From contig JAVHPJ010000231.1 of assembly GCA_036170535.1 (NCBI GenBank), forward strand, positions 17,104-81,103: a DNA stretch of 64,000 nt, in the 5' to 3' direction. Below the pieces are notes generated by a model, which was given only the letters and a program-made list of their open reading frames with translations, did no database searches and had not been told where the DNA came from. The stretch comes from SSF53 sp036170535. Lineage in GTDB: Bacteria; Spirochaetota; Leptospiria; Leptospirales; Leptonemataceae. The translations under genes and the position numbers were made by a program. Positions 1-8,417 of the stretch are shown here, piece after piece. Within the stretch, counting starts at the first letter, position 1; the number at the start of each line of letters is the position of its first letter.

Positions 1-197
1 TCGCCGACCAGCGGCACCAGATCGGTTACAATGCCAATGGCGGCGATGTCCGCATGTTTGCGCACAAACTCCATGAGACGCGGGCGCGATCGAATAATGT
101 GTCCAAACAGCGCCTTGCCGCCGGCCAGTTCATCGCGCCGCAGGAGGTCCAGCTCCGCAGCGCTTAAGGGATACGGTCCGCTTTCCAGATCAATCCA
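1..197 (-). pseudogene. recJ: Continuation of the recJ-like reading frame past the TAG (runs off the window)
   Basis: Directly after the TAG at 198-200 the frame stays open to base 1 and reads as the end of a DHH domain: WIDLESGPYPLSAAELDLL, then a stretch ending ADIAAIGIVTDLVPLVG. The latter matches the family's conserved 'ALGTIADLVPL' block. Codon use is like the neighbours and there is no frameshift, so a single changed codon (for example CAG to TAG) explains the interruption. The DHHA1 half would lie beyond the window. Confidence 0.65.
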
Positions 198-977
198 CTA
201 GGCATCCGGATCAGCTGCGAGGGCCGCCCGCGCGGCGGCGCGCGTGGGAAAACGCCCGAGGCGGCGCCCTGCGCGATAGACGACGAACTCCGCTCCCGCC
301 TGGAGGCTCAGGTAACGGCGCCATTCGCGAGTGTGCGAGAGAGCGAAGCCCAACAGCAATTTGAACACCAGTCCGACGGTAGCGATCTTGCCCTGGTGTT
401 CGTAGCGCGTAGTCGTGTCGCGCATGGGGTTAACAAACGCACAGCGCGCGGCGTCCGGGCGCCGCTCTTCATCATGAATCTGGTGGTGATCCAGAACTAT
501 GACGCGTTTCCCGCGCGCATTCAGGGCTTCGATCTCACGCCCATGCGTCGAGCCCATGTCCAACAGGATCACCAGGTTCGCGTTCCCGTCGCGGATGCGC
601 TCGTAGAGCGCGCCAGACAGACCGTAGTCGTCGCCATCATCGGATACGACGAGTTCCAGGGGACCGCTGTGCACCTCCGCCAGAAATCCGCCGAGCAGCG
701 CGGTTGAACTGACTCCGTCCACATCGCGGTCGCCCAGCACCAGCACGCTCTCGCGCCCTGCAACGGCGGCGCGCAAACTCAAGATGGCGTCTTCCATGCC
801 GGGGATGCAGAGCGGCGAATGCAGGCCGCCCGCGCGCAGACTGAAGTAGTCCGGATCCGACGCCAGGGCCGCGTAATCCGGATGGGAGGCCAGGGGACCC
901 AACAACTCGAGGGCCGGCCGCACGCGCGGCTCGGCGACGGCGGGAGAACCGCGCTCCGTGACAGACATGATAGACAT
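198..977 (-). CDS. recJ: RecJ-like DHH exonuclease, N-terminal part ending at an in-frame TAG
   Basis: Encodes the catalytic DHH half of a RecJ-type single-strand DNA exonuclease (recombination and mismatch repair). The metal-binding Asp cluster GDRDVDG (D83, D85, D87 from the 977 start) and the DHH signature (D163-H164-H165, in VIVLDHHQIHDEE) are both present. Translation stops at TAG (198-200, codon 260), but the same frame continues with RecJ-like sequence to the window edge, so the gene is interrupted rather than naturally short. ATG at 977 or 968 are both possible starts; neither has a good ribosome site. It lies 74 bases behind yidD on the same strand. The family call is strong; whether a functional enzyme is made is unknown. 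Confidence 0.8.
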   Translation of the reverse strand: MSIMSVTERGSPAVAEPRVRPALELLGPLASHPDYAALASDPDYFSLRAGGLHSPLCIPGMEDAILSLRAAVAGRESVLVLGDRDVDGVSSTALLGGFLAEVHSGPLELVVSDDGDDYGLSGALYERIRDGNANLVILLDMGSTHGREIEALNARGKRVIVLDHHQIHDEERRPDAARCAFVNPMRDTTTRYEHQGKIATVGLVFKLLLGFALSHTREWRRYLSLQAGAEFVVYRAGRRLGRFPTRAAARAALAADPDA

Positions 978-995
978 AAGCCATTGTCTTATGTC
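973..995. repeat. Inverted repeat over the recJ start region
   Basis: GACATAAG (973-980) and CTTATGTC (988-995) are perfect 8-base inverted arms around a 7-base spacer. They overlap the putative ATG at 977. It is AT-rich for this genome and sits in the 74-base yidD-recJ gap, so it could be an operator or a translation-start hairpin. No protein or function can be assigned. Confidence 0.4.
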
Positions 996-1051
996 CCTGT
1001 GACAAGCCCTGTTCCCGCCTGGCGCAGATTTTCCGGGGCGGCCAGGCCGCT

Positions 1052-1531
1052 TCAGCGCGTGGAGTCTTCTTGTAGCAACGAAGGCTGGCGCAGGAGGTAG
1101 GGCGGCAGCCCGTCGTCCACGGGATCGAGATAGCGCGGCGTGGCGGAGACGCGGGCTGGCGCCAGTCGATAGCGGCGACGCAGTTCGCCAAACTCGCGGT
1201 AAAAGAGTCGATCCACGAGCATTAACAGACCCCACAGGCCGTACTGACGCAAGGCCTGGTCGCCATACGTGGCGCACGATGGATACAGCGGGCAGCGCGG
1301 CCCATCCATATGCGTGGCTGTCTCGCGATGCTGACGGATCAGGGCCATGAGCGGCGCCAGAAGCCAGGCGGACTGCGGCGCCCCCACGCCGTCCGTCGCC
1401 GCGCTTGCCGGCGAGCCGGCCGACGCTTCGCCCGGGGCGCCGGGCGCCGGGGCGCGGGCCACGCTCTGGCACCCGAAGCTAAAAAAAACGAGGCCGAACG
1501 CCGCAAAGCTCCTTTGACACGCCCGCCCCAC
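1052..1531 (-). CDS. yidD: YidD-like membrane protein insertion efficiency factor
   Basis: About 159 residues. The C-terminal half carries the YidD pattern: CPLYPSCATYGDQALRQYG, then GLLMLVDRLFY and DPVDDGLPPYL, like the usual 'P.CRF.PTCS.YA..A...YG' and 'DPVP'. YidD assists YidC/Sec-dependent insertion at the inner membrane. Unusually, the N-terminus has a hydrophobic run ending in FSFGC, so it may be a lipoprotein or signal-anchored version with a Pro/Ala linker. There is no ATG in frame before the domain; GTG at 1531 is my choice and is uncertain. It points towards recJ and is divergent from the gene at 1577. Confidence 0.75.
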   Translation of the reverse strand: MGRACQRSFAAFGLVFFSFGCQSVARAPAPGAPGEASAGSPASAATDGVGAPQSAWLLAPLMALIRQHRETATHMDGPRCPLYPSCATYGDQALRQYGLWGLLMLVDRLFYREFGELRRRYRLAPARVSATPRYLDPVDDGLPPYLLRQPSLLQEDSTR

Positions 1532-1576
1532 GAAGCGAACTGGTTCTGCTCTCCGCTCGAGAGCAAGCCCGATTCC

Positions 1577-2512
1577 ATGCGCGCATTCGCTTCCATTCCC
1601 TTTGTGCAGCGGCGACTGCGCGCGCTGTGCATCGGCCTCGGCCTCACTCTGCTGGCTACGGCCGGCGGCTCGCGTCCGCTGGCGGCCGAATCGCCGGCTG
1701 AACTCGGCGATCGCTTTTACGCCCGTGGCGAATACGACCTGGCGCGCATCGAGTATGAGCGCGCATTGGGTCTGGCCGGGGAAACTGAGCGTCGCGCTCT
1801 GGAAGCGCGCATCGGCCTTGCCGAAATTCGACGGGAACGCTACCGCAGCGCAGTGGAAGCGCTGCGCGACGCCGGCGACTTTTCGCACCTTTATCTGCGT
1901 CTCTTTGCGTCGCTGCGCCTGGGCTGGCAGAACCAGGCGATCGTCGAAGCGGATCGCATTGAACGCCTGACCGGCGCAGACGCGCTGGGCCGCGGTCGCG
2001 CCCAACTGTTGCTGGGTCTTATTTTTCTGGATCGGGCCGATCATACGGCCGCCCGCTCCCACTATTCGTTTCTTATGAAAGACAGCGAGGCCGAAGAGGT
2101 GCGTCAGGTCAGCGCGCGCGTCCTCTCCGCCCTTGATGAGTACGAACGCACTCCGCAGAAAAGTCCGTGGTTGGCGGGCGGTCTGTCGGCGCTGCTGCCC
2201 GGGGCCGGCCAGATTTACAGCGAGCACTACGTGGACGGCGTCACGGCGTTCTTTTTTAACGGCATGTTTCTGGGTTCGGCGGCCATCATGTACGATCTCG
2301 AGAATCGAGCCAATCGTCCGCACGTTGCGTCGGCTGCGTTCGGCGTGGTCGGAGTCTTTTTTTATCTGGCGAATGTGTTCGGCGCGGCCCAATCGGCGCA
2401 TCGCTACAATACGTATCAGACGCGTCTCTTCCACCAGGAAGTGCGCGACACGTTTTTTAATGTAGATTATGTAGATCGCACCAGCGGCATTGTCATCGAA
2501 GTGCGTTTCTGA
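1577..2512 (+). CDS. Secreted TPR-like protein with C-terminal membrane domain
   Basis: 311 residues. Residues 1-37 form a signal peptide (basic start, hydrophobic LCIGLGLTLLATAGG, AEA-like cleavage region). Next come helical repeats resembling TPRs (GDRFYARGEYDLARIEYERA). From about residue 205 a membrane module begins with GLSALLPGAGQIYSEHYVDG, the 'PGxGQ' motif shared by DUF5683/TM2-type proteins, followed by two hydrophobic segments. Specific function is not recognised; an envelope location is likely. The ATG at 1577 was chosen because it begins the signal peptide. mtnB follows 44 bases downstream on the same strand. Confidence 0.75.
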   Translation: MRAFASIPFVQRRLRALCIGLGLTLLATAGGSRPLAAESPAELGDRFYARGEYDLARIEYERALGLAGETERRALEARIGLAEIRRERYRSAVEALRDAGDFSHLYLRLFASLRLGWQNQAIVEADRIERLTGADALGRGRAQLLLGLIFLDRADHTAARSHYSFLMKDSEAEEVRQVSARVLSALDEYERTPQKSPWLAGGLSALLPGAGQIYSEHYVDGVTAFFFNGMFLGSAAIMYDLENRANRPHVASAAFGVVGVFFYLANVFGAAQSAHRYNTYQTRLFHQEVRDTFFNVDYVDRTSGIVIEVRF

Positions 2513-2556
2513 GAAATGCGCACTATTGTTACGCCGGCGCGGCGGAGGAAAACACC

Positions 2557-3213
2557 ATGGAAACCACGCAAGAAGACCTGCGCGAAATGGTTTGCGAGAT
2601 GTGTCGGAATTTCTACGCGCTCGGTTGGGTCAGCGGCACCGGCGGCGGAATCTCGATCCGTCGCGGCGATGCAATATATATGGCGCCCAGCGGAGTGCAG
2701 AAGGAAAAAATTCGACCGGATGACGTATTCGTTGTAAACCGCGCGGGCGACGTAATCGAAGGGCCGCGGACGCCGAACCTCAAGTTGACCGAATGCTCCT
2801 CGCTTTTTCTGGCCGCTTATGAACTGCGCGACGCCGGCGCGGTGTTGCATTCGCATTCGGTCAATGTCGTCCTCGCAACCATGCTGGCGGAGCGCCGGCA
2901 GGGCTTTATCTCAACCCTCGAATTCACCCGCCTGGAGATGATCAAAGGCCTGGCGGGGCACGGATATTACGACGTTTTTACTCTGCCCGTCATCGACAAT
3001 ACGGCCCGCGAGTGCGAGCTGACCGATTCGCTGCGCGTCGCCATCGAAACATTTCCCGCAAGTCCCGCCGTCGCAGTGCGGAATCACGGCATCTATGTTT
3101 GGGGCCGCGACGAAGGTCATGCCAAAACGCAGGCCGAATGCATCGACTACCTGTGCGAGGTGATGGTGAAAATGCGCATGCTCGGTTTGGGCGCGCCCGC
3201 GCTGCAGGCTTGA
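2557..3213 (+). CDS. mtnB: Methylthioribulose-1-phosphate dehydratase
   Basis: 218 residues of the class II aldolase/adducin fold. The MtnB/APIP signature GWVSGTGGGISI followed by IYMAPSGVQKE is intact. Zinc ligands are H98 and H100 (LHSHS) and H177 (VRNHG). MtnB dehydrates 5-methylthioribulose-1-phosphate in the cytosolic methionine salvage pathway. The start has a clear GGAGG eight bases upstream. No other mtn genes are in the window, so the pathway must be dispersed. Other class II aldolases are an alternative but lack the GTGGG/SGVQKE pair. Confidence 0.92.
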   Translation: METTQEDLREMVCEMCRNFYALGWVSGTGGGISIRRGDAIYMAPSGVQKEKIRPDDVFVVNRAGDVIEGPRTPNLKLTECSSLFLAAYELRDAGAVLHSHSVNVVLATMLAERRQGFISTLEFTRLEMIKGLAGHGYYDVFTLPVIDNTARECELTDSLRVAIETFPASPAVAVRNHGIYVWGRDEGHAKTQAECIDYLCEVMVKMRMLGLGAPALQA

Positions 3214-3234
3214 GCGCGCCGCCCGGGCCGGCGC

Positions 3235-4353
3235 TCAGCCTCTGAGTCGCTGCTGCGCGGCAAAGGCTTTCCTGGCAAGCGAACTCACCACGCGTTCTTC
3301 GAGTTCGGCGCGGGGCGCAAAATCCCAATCCGCCTGGCCGGCGGCGCGCAACTGCGCCAGCGTGCGCTCCGAATCGCCCAGCAAGCGGTATTCTTCCACG
3401 ACGCCGACTATGCGGTAACGCGTAATGCTGTGTCGAAACGTTGCGCGCCCAACGCCGCCCGGCCCGGCGGCGGCGCCTGCCGGACCCAGTGCGCCGGAGG
3501 CAAACAAACCCGGCAGTCCCGGCGGCAGAACGTCTGCGCCGCCTTCCAGACCCCGCCAGCGATACGGGAAAAACCACAGCTTGCGGAAAAATCGCGAGTC
3601 CGCCTCGCGCACAACGAGGGTCCGCTCGCCATCGGCGGCGTGAATCCAGTACAACGTGAGCTCAAGCGGCGTCTCCGTCGCCGGTCGCGCGCCGGGCGGC
3701 AGGCCGGCGGCGAATTCCGCACCGCCGCGCCTGAAACTCGCGCAGACTGCGCTCAGCGGACATGCGTCGCAACGCGGCCGGCCCGGGGTGCAAATGCGCG
3801 CGCCAAGTTCCATGAGCGCTTGATTGTGATCGCCAGGCGAAACCGGTCCCGCGGCGACGAGCAGCTCCTGCGCGCGACGCGCCAGTGCACGCTCTTTGCG
3901 CTCCGCATCGGCTTCCAGGGCAAAGAGGCGCGCGAACACGCGCTTGATATTGCCGTCCAGGGCGGCGCTGGGCGCGTTGTAGGCGATGCTCAAGACGGCG
4001 GCGGCCGTATAAGCGCCCACGCCCGGCAGAGCCAGCGCGGCCGCCGGATCTTCCGGAAAGCGACCTTGATGCTCGGCGACAATCTTCTGCGCGCCCCGCT
4101 GCAGATTGCGCGCGCGCGAATAGTAGCCGAGCCCGCGCCACGCCGCAAGCACCTCGTCTTCCCGTGCGCGGGCGAGGCTGGCAATATCCGGGAAACGTCT
4201 TAAAAACTCTTCGTAGCGCGGCAGCATGTGCGCGACGCGGGTCTGCTGCAGCATGACTTCGGAAACCCAAATTGCGTACGCGTCGCGCGTGCGGCGAAAG
4301 GGCAAGTCGCGTTTTTCGCGGGCATACCAGCTGTAGAGCGGACTAAGATCCAT
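3235..4353 (-). CDS. mutY: A/G-specific adenine DNA glycosylase
   Basis: 372 residues. It removes adenine mispaired with 8-oxoguanine. The HhH-GPD domain has catalytic Glu (E32, SEVMLQQT) and Asp (D133, LDGNIKRV), helix-hairpin-helix LPGVGAYTA, and a 4Fe-4S loop C188-x6-C195-x2-C198-x5-C204. The C-terminal third fits the NUDIX-like 8-oxoG reader (YRWRGLEGG; FRHSITRYRI). The start overlaps the end of queG by 11 bases, so the two are translationally coupled. It is the last gene of pdxB-queG-mutY and is convergent with mtnB. Confidence 0.97.
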   Translation of the reverse strand: MDLSPLYSWYAREKRDLPFRRTRDAYAIWVSEVMLQQTRVAHMLPRYEEFLRRFPDIASLARAREDEVLAAWRGLGYYSRARNLQRGAQKIVAEHQGRFPEDPAAALALPGVGAYTAAAVLSIAYNAPSAALDGNIKRVFARLFALEADAERKERALARRAQELLVAAGPVSPGDHNQALMELGARICTPGRPRCDACPLSAVCASFRRGGAEFAAGLPPGARPATETPLELTLYWIHAADGERTLVVREADSRFFRKLWFFPYRWRGLEGGADVLPPGLPGLFASGALGPAGAAAGPGGVGRATFRHSITRYRIVGVVEEYRLLGDSERTLAQLRAAGQADWDFAPRAELEERVVSSLARKAFAAQQRLRG

Positions 4354-5305
4354 GCTCGTCCGCGCCTGCGAGCGCCTGTTCGAGATTCCAGAGCAGTTTC
4401 CGTCGGCCCGGGCGCCGCAGGGCCGACCCGCGCGTCAGTTCCTCCCAGGCGGACTCATCCGGCGGGACGGCGCTCTCCTGCAACGCCAGCGGCGCCGGAC
4501 GCGCGCGAAAATCCGCTTCGCGCGTAAAGCGCGTGCGGGCCTTGCGATTTCGATTGTACGGGCAAACCTCCTGACAGATGTCGCAACCGAAAATCCAGCC
4601 GCGCGCGTGTTGCGCAAGATCCGCCGGCATCGGTTCGCGCCGCTCGATCGTCTGGTAAGAAAGGCAGCGCGCTGCGTCAATCCGGTAGGGTGCAAGCGCA
4701 TTCGTCGGACAAGCGTCCAGGCAAAGCCGACACTCGCGGCACTGGTCCGGCGCCTCTTGATCCGGCGGCAGGTCGACGTTTAACAGCAGGATCGACAGAA
4801 AAAAATACGACCCGAGCTCGGGATGAATCAGATTCGTGTGTTTGCCCTGCCAGCCGAGACCGGCCATGCGCGCGAGGATCTTCTCCGGCGCCGGCGCAGA
4901 ATCCACGGTCACCCGGCCGTCGAGACCCGGGGCCGCCTCCGCCAGTTCGCTCTGCAGGCGCCGCAAAAGCCGGAGTCCCTTTTGCTTCAGGGTGCGATGA
5001 TAGTCGCGCCCCACGGCATAGCGCGAGATGCGGACGCGCGCCGTTTTGAGCGCCGCTTCGTGGGTCTCATCGCGATAATAGACGCCCAGCGCCAGAGCGC
5101 ACCGCGCATCGGCAAAGAGCCGCGCGGGATCCTGACGCACCTGTAAAGTTCGCGCAAACCAGTCCATGTCCGCGTGCGCGCCGCTCAGTACAAAGCGTTC
5201 CAGATGTTCCCGATCCGCCGGCGCGAGCGTTAGCCCGGCGAAACCGACCAGATCGTAGCCGCTATCCAGGGCGATTGAGCGGATTTTTTCGCGCAGTTCA
5301 CTCAT
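4343..5305 (-). CDS. queG: Epoxyqueuosine reductase
   Basis: 320 residues. QueG performs the last step of queuosine synthesis in tRNA anticodons, using cobalamin and two 4Fe-4S clusters. Cysteines for both are visible: C189-x2-C192-x2-C195-x3-C199 with C214, and C241-x2-C244-x3-C248. The catalytic Asp sits in VDSAPAPEK (D135), followed by GWQGKHTNLI. The ATG at 5305 overlaps the pdxB stop by 8 bases and gives the expected N-terminus. It ends with TAG inside the mutY start region, which shows TAG is a genuine stop here. Confidence 0.97.
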   Translation of the reverse strand: MSELREKIRSIALDSGYDLVGFAGLTLAPADREHLERFVLSGAHADMDWFARTLQVRQDPARLFADARCALALGVYYRDETHEAALKTARVRISRYAVGRDYHRTLKQKGLRLLRRLQSELAEAAPGLDGRVTVDSAPAPEKILARMAGLGWQGKHTNLIHPELGSYFFLSILLLNVDLPPDQEAPDQCRECRLCLDACPTNALAPYRIDAARCLSYQTIERREPMPADLAQHARGWIFGCDICQEVCPYNRNRKARTRFTREADFRARPAPLALQESAVPPDESAWEELTRGSALRRPGRRKLLWNLEQALAGADEHGS

Positions 5306-6434
5306 CGCCGCTCGCGCCCAGTTCCCATAGCCGCCGGTGAAAGGGCCGCAGTTCCTGCGCGCGGCTGGCGCTCGTTCCGGCGAAGCCCGCTCGCGGCGGA
5401 TAAAAAAGACGGCGGGCGGTAAAGCTTGTCGGGTCGGCTTTAAGCCGGTGCGATTCCAGAATCGGCGCTTCAAATACGTCGAGGGCGAACTCCACGCGCG
5501 GCAGGGGCGGCGCCGCATCAGGATCGCGTCCGAGATAGGCCAGAAAGGCGCGCGCGAGTTCCCGCACGCCACCCGCGCGCGCCGCAAAACTGTAGCCCGC
5601 GATATGCGGCGTCGCGAGGGTCGGCGCCAGCGCGGCTGCGACGCTCGGCGGTTCCACGGGAAAAACGTCAAAACACGCCCGCGTCTTTTGCGCCAGTACG
5701 GCGCAGGCCTCCGGCGTCAGCACTCCGCCGCGCGCGAGGTTCAGGAACGCGGCGCCGTCCCGGACCAGTTCCGCGCGCGAGCGATCGATGAGTCCCGCGG
5801 TCGGAAAGGCGCCCTCGTGCGTGAGCGGCGTGTGGACCGTAATTGCGTCAGCTGCGAGAACCTCTTCGAGACTGCGCGCCCGGGAATCAGGCGGGATAAA
5901 GGGATCGTAAAAAATCCAGGGCAGGTTCAGATTATCCAGACTCTCCGCGAGGCCGCGGCCAATTCGTCCGAGTCCGATGATGCCGACCACAAGCGCCCCT
6001 TCCAGCAAGCGAGCTTCGTCGATCAGCTCCGGCAGCGCCGCCAGGGCGAACTGCACCACCGAACGGGCGTTGACGCCAGGCGCGCCAAAATAGGGCGCGC
6101 CGCGCTCCGCCAACCACGCGCGATCGACATGATCATCGCCCGTCGCCGCGGAGGCGAAGGCGCCGACCGCCCCGCCCAATCCGCCCAGAATTTCCGGGCG
6201 TAATTTCAAGGAGGTGGGCGCAATCCAGAGGGCCGGCTCGCGCGCAAGTTCCGCGCGCAGGCGCGCCCGGAGCGGCTCGCGCTCGCCGGGCAGTTCCGCA
6301 TACTCCCGGTAATCGAGACCCAGCTCGCGACACAGCGGCGCCCAGATTTCGCGGGCCGCCGTCAGTCCCGCCGGAACCAGCACAGGTCGGCCCGAGCCCG
6401 CCAGTTCGTCGGGCGCCAGTGCGCGAAAATCCAT
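5298..6434 (-). CDS. pdxB: Erythronate-4-phosphate dehydrogenase
   Basis: 378 residues of the D-2-hydroxyacid dehydrogenase family, with PdxB features: an ASAATGDDHVD segment, GAPGVNARSVV, the NAD-binding GLGRIG at residues 154-159, and the catalytic triad R235 (ARGGVL), E261 (PVEPP) and H277 (TPHIAGYS). PdxB oxidises 4-phosphoerythronate in the DXP-dependent pyridoxal phosphate pathway. pdxA, a later step, is at 15.7 kb. It heads the pdxB-queG-mutY operon and is divergent from the MutS-like gene. Another hydroxyacid dehydrogenase is the alternative, but the HIAGYS block and long C-terminal region favour PdxB. Confidence 0.88.
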   Translation of the reverse strand: MDFRALAPDELAGSGRPVLVPAGLTAAREIWAPLCRELGLDYREYAELPGEREPLRARLRAELAREPALWIAPTSLKLRPEILGGLGGAVGAFASAATGDDHVDRAWLAERGAPYFGAPGVNARSVVQFALAALPELIDEARLLEGALVVGIIGLGRIGRGLAESLDNLNLPWIFYDPFIPPDSRARSLEEVLAADAITVHTPLTHEGAFPTAGLIDRSRAELVRDGAAFLNLARGGVLTPEACAVLAQKTRACFDVFPVEPPSVAAALAPTLATPHIAGYSFAARAGGVRELARAFLAYLGRDPDAAPPLPRVEFALDVFEAPILESHRLKADPTSFTARRLFYPPRAGFAGTSASRAQELRPFHRRLWELGASGDE

Positions 6435-6572
6435 GACATCAGGCGCGGACAGACCGCGAGGCTTTCAGGCGGGCGCCGTCGATCAAGCAAAAAGGCGCCC
6501 GCGCTCGAATCAGCTTGTCATTGGAGCGCAAGGCGGGTCTCTGACTCCGACTCAGGCCCGGGAGCCGCATGT

Positions 6573-8417
6573 ATGACGTCGTCTCTTTCTTCCGCCCTTT
6601 CCAGAATCGAACGCGGGCTCCGGCGCATCGAGCGCGCCGCCGCGCGCCTGCAAAAGCAGGCGACGCGTCTGGCGCGCCTGCGCGTGTTATTGGTCCTGCT
6701 GGCGATCGGCGCCCCGCTGGTCCTGTTCTGGGACGGTCGCGTCGCGTACGGCTGGTCTGCACTCAGTTTTTTACCCGGAACCATTCTCTATGTAGTCGTA
6801 TGGTTTCTTTATGATCGGACGGGACGCGCAATTCGCCGGGCCGAAGAGCAGCGGCTTTGCTATGAACGCGATCAACTGCGCCGGGACGGCGAGTGGCGAC
6901 GCGCCCTGCCCGCCGCCCCGGACGGCCTGCGTCCGGAAGCCAGTCATCCGTACGCCGACGACCTGGCGATACACGGCGAATTTTCGTTGGGACGTTATGC
7001 GGATCGCACGGCATCGCCGCCCGGTCGAAAAAAATTCTACGAACTTCTTTTATCCCAACCCGACGCCGACGCCTGCGACCCGGAAGCCTGGCGTCAGCGC
7101 ATGCTTGCGATCGCGGAACTGCAGGCGCGGCGCGTATTTCGCTTTCGCTGGCGTCGCGCCGGCGCGCCCCTTGCGCGCGAGGCCGGCCCCGCCGCAGATT
7201 TCGCCTGGATTGATGCGATTGTGCGCGCACCGCGCGCGACGCCGGCGCCCGTTTTATCCGCGCTTGCCTGGCTTTTGCCGCTGACGTCGCTCGCGTCTTA
7301 CATCGGCTTCAAGATGGGCTGGAACGAAGCCTGGTTTATGCTGAGTCTTCCGGCGCAGGCGCTGCTTTTTTTATACCTGCATTTTCGTCAGCGCAACACG
7401 GCGGCGCAGTTTGGTCCGTACGCGGAGGCGTTGTCCGGGCTCGATCGGCTTTTCGCCGTGCTCGCGGGCTTTCGCATGCGCTCGGAACGCCTGCGAAGTC
7501 TCAGCGTATTTGAAGAGGTTCCGGCGCGGCAGATGCGGCGGCTCGCGAGTCTGGCGGGCTTCTACAGCTTTCGACGCAATCCGCTGCTGCATTTTCTGGC
7601 CGGCTTTTTTCTGCTCTACGACGCGCATCTTCTGCGCGCCCTCGCCAGGTGGCAGACGGAAGCCGCCGCTGAACTCGCTCGCTGGCGCGATGAGCTGGCG
7701 CTGGTGGATGCGCTGCAGGCCCTGGCCGGTCTGGCGGACGCGGATGACGGCTTCCATTTCGCCGAAAACCTGGCGCTCAATGAAGCTCCGTCGACGTTGA
7801 TCGCCGCCGCAACGGGTCTCGCCCATCCGTTGATTCCTCCGATCCGACGCGTGGGCGCCGACTTTACGCTTGGCGAGGAGCGCCGTCTATGGCTGATCAC
7901 GGGTTCGAATATGTCGGGCAAGAGCACTTTTTTGCGCAGCGTGGGTCTGAATCTCACGCTCGCCATGATCGGAGCGCCGACTCTCGCGGAGCGCTTTTGT
8001 TTTCGAGCGCGGACTCTGGTCAGCTCCATGAACGTTCGCGACGACCTGGCGGAATCCGTCTCGCTGTTTTACGCCGAGGTGCGTCGGATCAAGCTGCTCC
8101 AGGAATATTCCCGACGCGGCGCGCCGCCCGCCTTCGTGCTGATCGATGAAATGCTACGCGGCACTAACGCCCGGGAGCGATTTATCGCCGCCCGCGGCGT
8201 TCTGGCCCATCTGCAGGCGAGCGCGGCGGCGGGACTGATCGCCACGCACGACATGGAGCTGCTCGAATACGCACTCGCCTCGCCGAAATTCGCCTGCTAT
8301 CATTTTCAGGAAACGATTGCCGACGGCCGCATGAGTTTCGACTATCGCCTGCGCCCGGGGCCAGTGGAAAGCTCCAACGCTCTGCGTATTCTGGAAATGG
8401 AAGGGGTTCAACTGTGA
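6573..8417 (+). CDS. Membrane-anchored MutS-family ATPase
   Basis: 614 residues. The C-terminal 180 residues are a MutS domain V ATPase: Walker A GSNMSGKSTFL (near 445), the central SxxDDLAESVS block, Walker B FVLIDEMLRGTN (near 525) and ATHDMELLE. The N-terminal mismatch-recognition and connector domains are absent. Instead there are two hydrophobic regions (about residues 30-75 and 230-270), so this is a membrane MutS-like protein rather than the repair MutS. Its substrate is unknown. The stop overlaps the GTG start of the ppx-like gene (GTGA), suggesting coupled expression. Confidence 0.85.
   Translation: MTSSLSSALSRIERGLRRIERAAARLQKQATRLARLRVLLVLLAIGAPLVLFWDGRVAYGWSALSFLPGTILYVVVWFLYDRTGRAIRRAEEQRLCYERDQLRRDGEWRRALPAAPDGLRPEASHPYADDLAIHGEFSLGRYADRTASPPGRKKFYELLLSQPDADACDPEAWRQRMLAIAELQARRVFRFRWRRAGAPLAREAGPAADFAWIDAIVRAPRATPAPVLSALAWLLPLTSLASYIGFKMGWNEAWFMLSLPAQALLFLYLHFRQRNTAAQFGPYAEALSGLDRLFAVLAGFRMRSERLRSLSVFEEVPARQMRRLASLAGFYSFRRNPLLHFLAGFFLLYDAHLLRALARWQTEAAAELARWRDELALVDALQALAGLADADDGFHFAENLALNEAPSTLIAAATGLAHPLIPPIRRVGADFTLGEERRLWLITGSNMSGKSTFLRSVGLNLTLAMIGAPTLAERFCFRARTLVSSMNVRDDLAESVSLFYAEVRRIKLLQEYSRRGAPPAFVLIDEMLRGTNARERFIAARGVLAHLQASAAAGLIATHDMELLEYALASPKFACYHFQETIADGRMSFDYRLRPGPVESSNALRILEMEGVQL

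Noticed and set aside
6573..8417. Canonical DNA mismatch repair MutS
   Set aside because: Length is 614 residues and the mismatch-binding and connector domains are missing, replaced by membrane segments.
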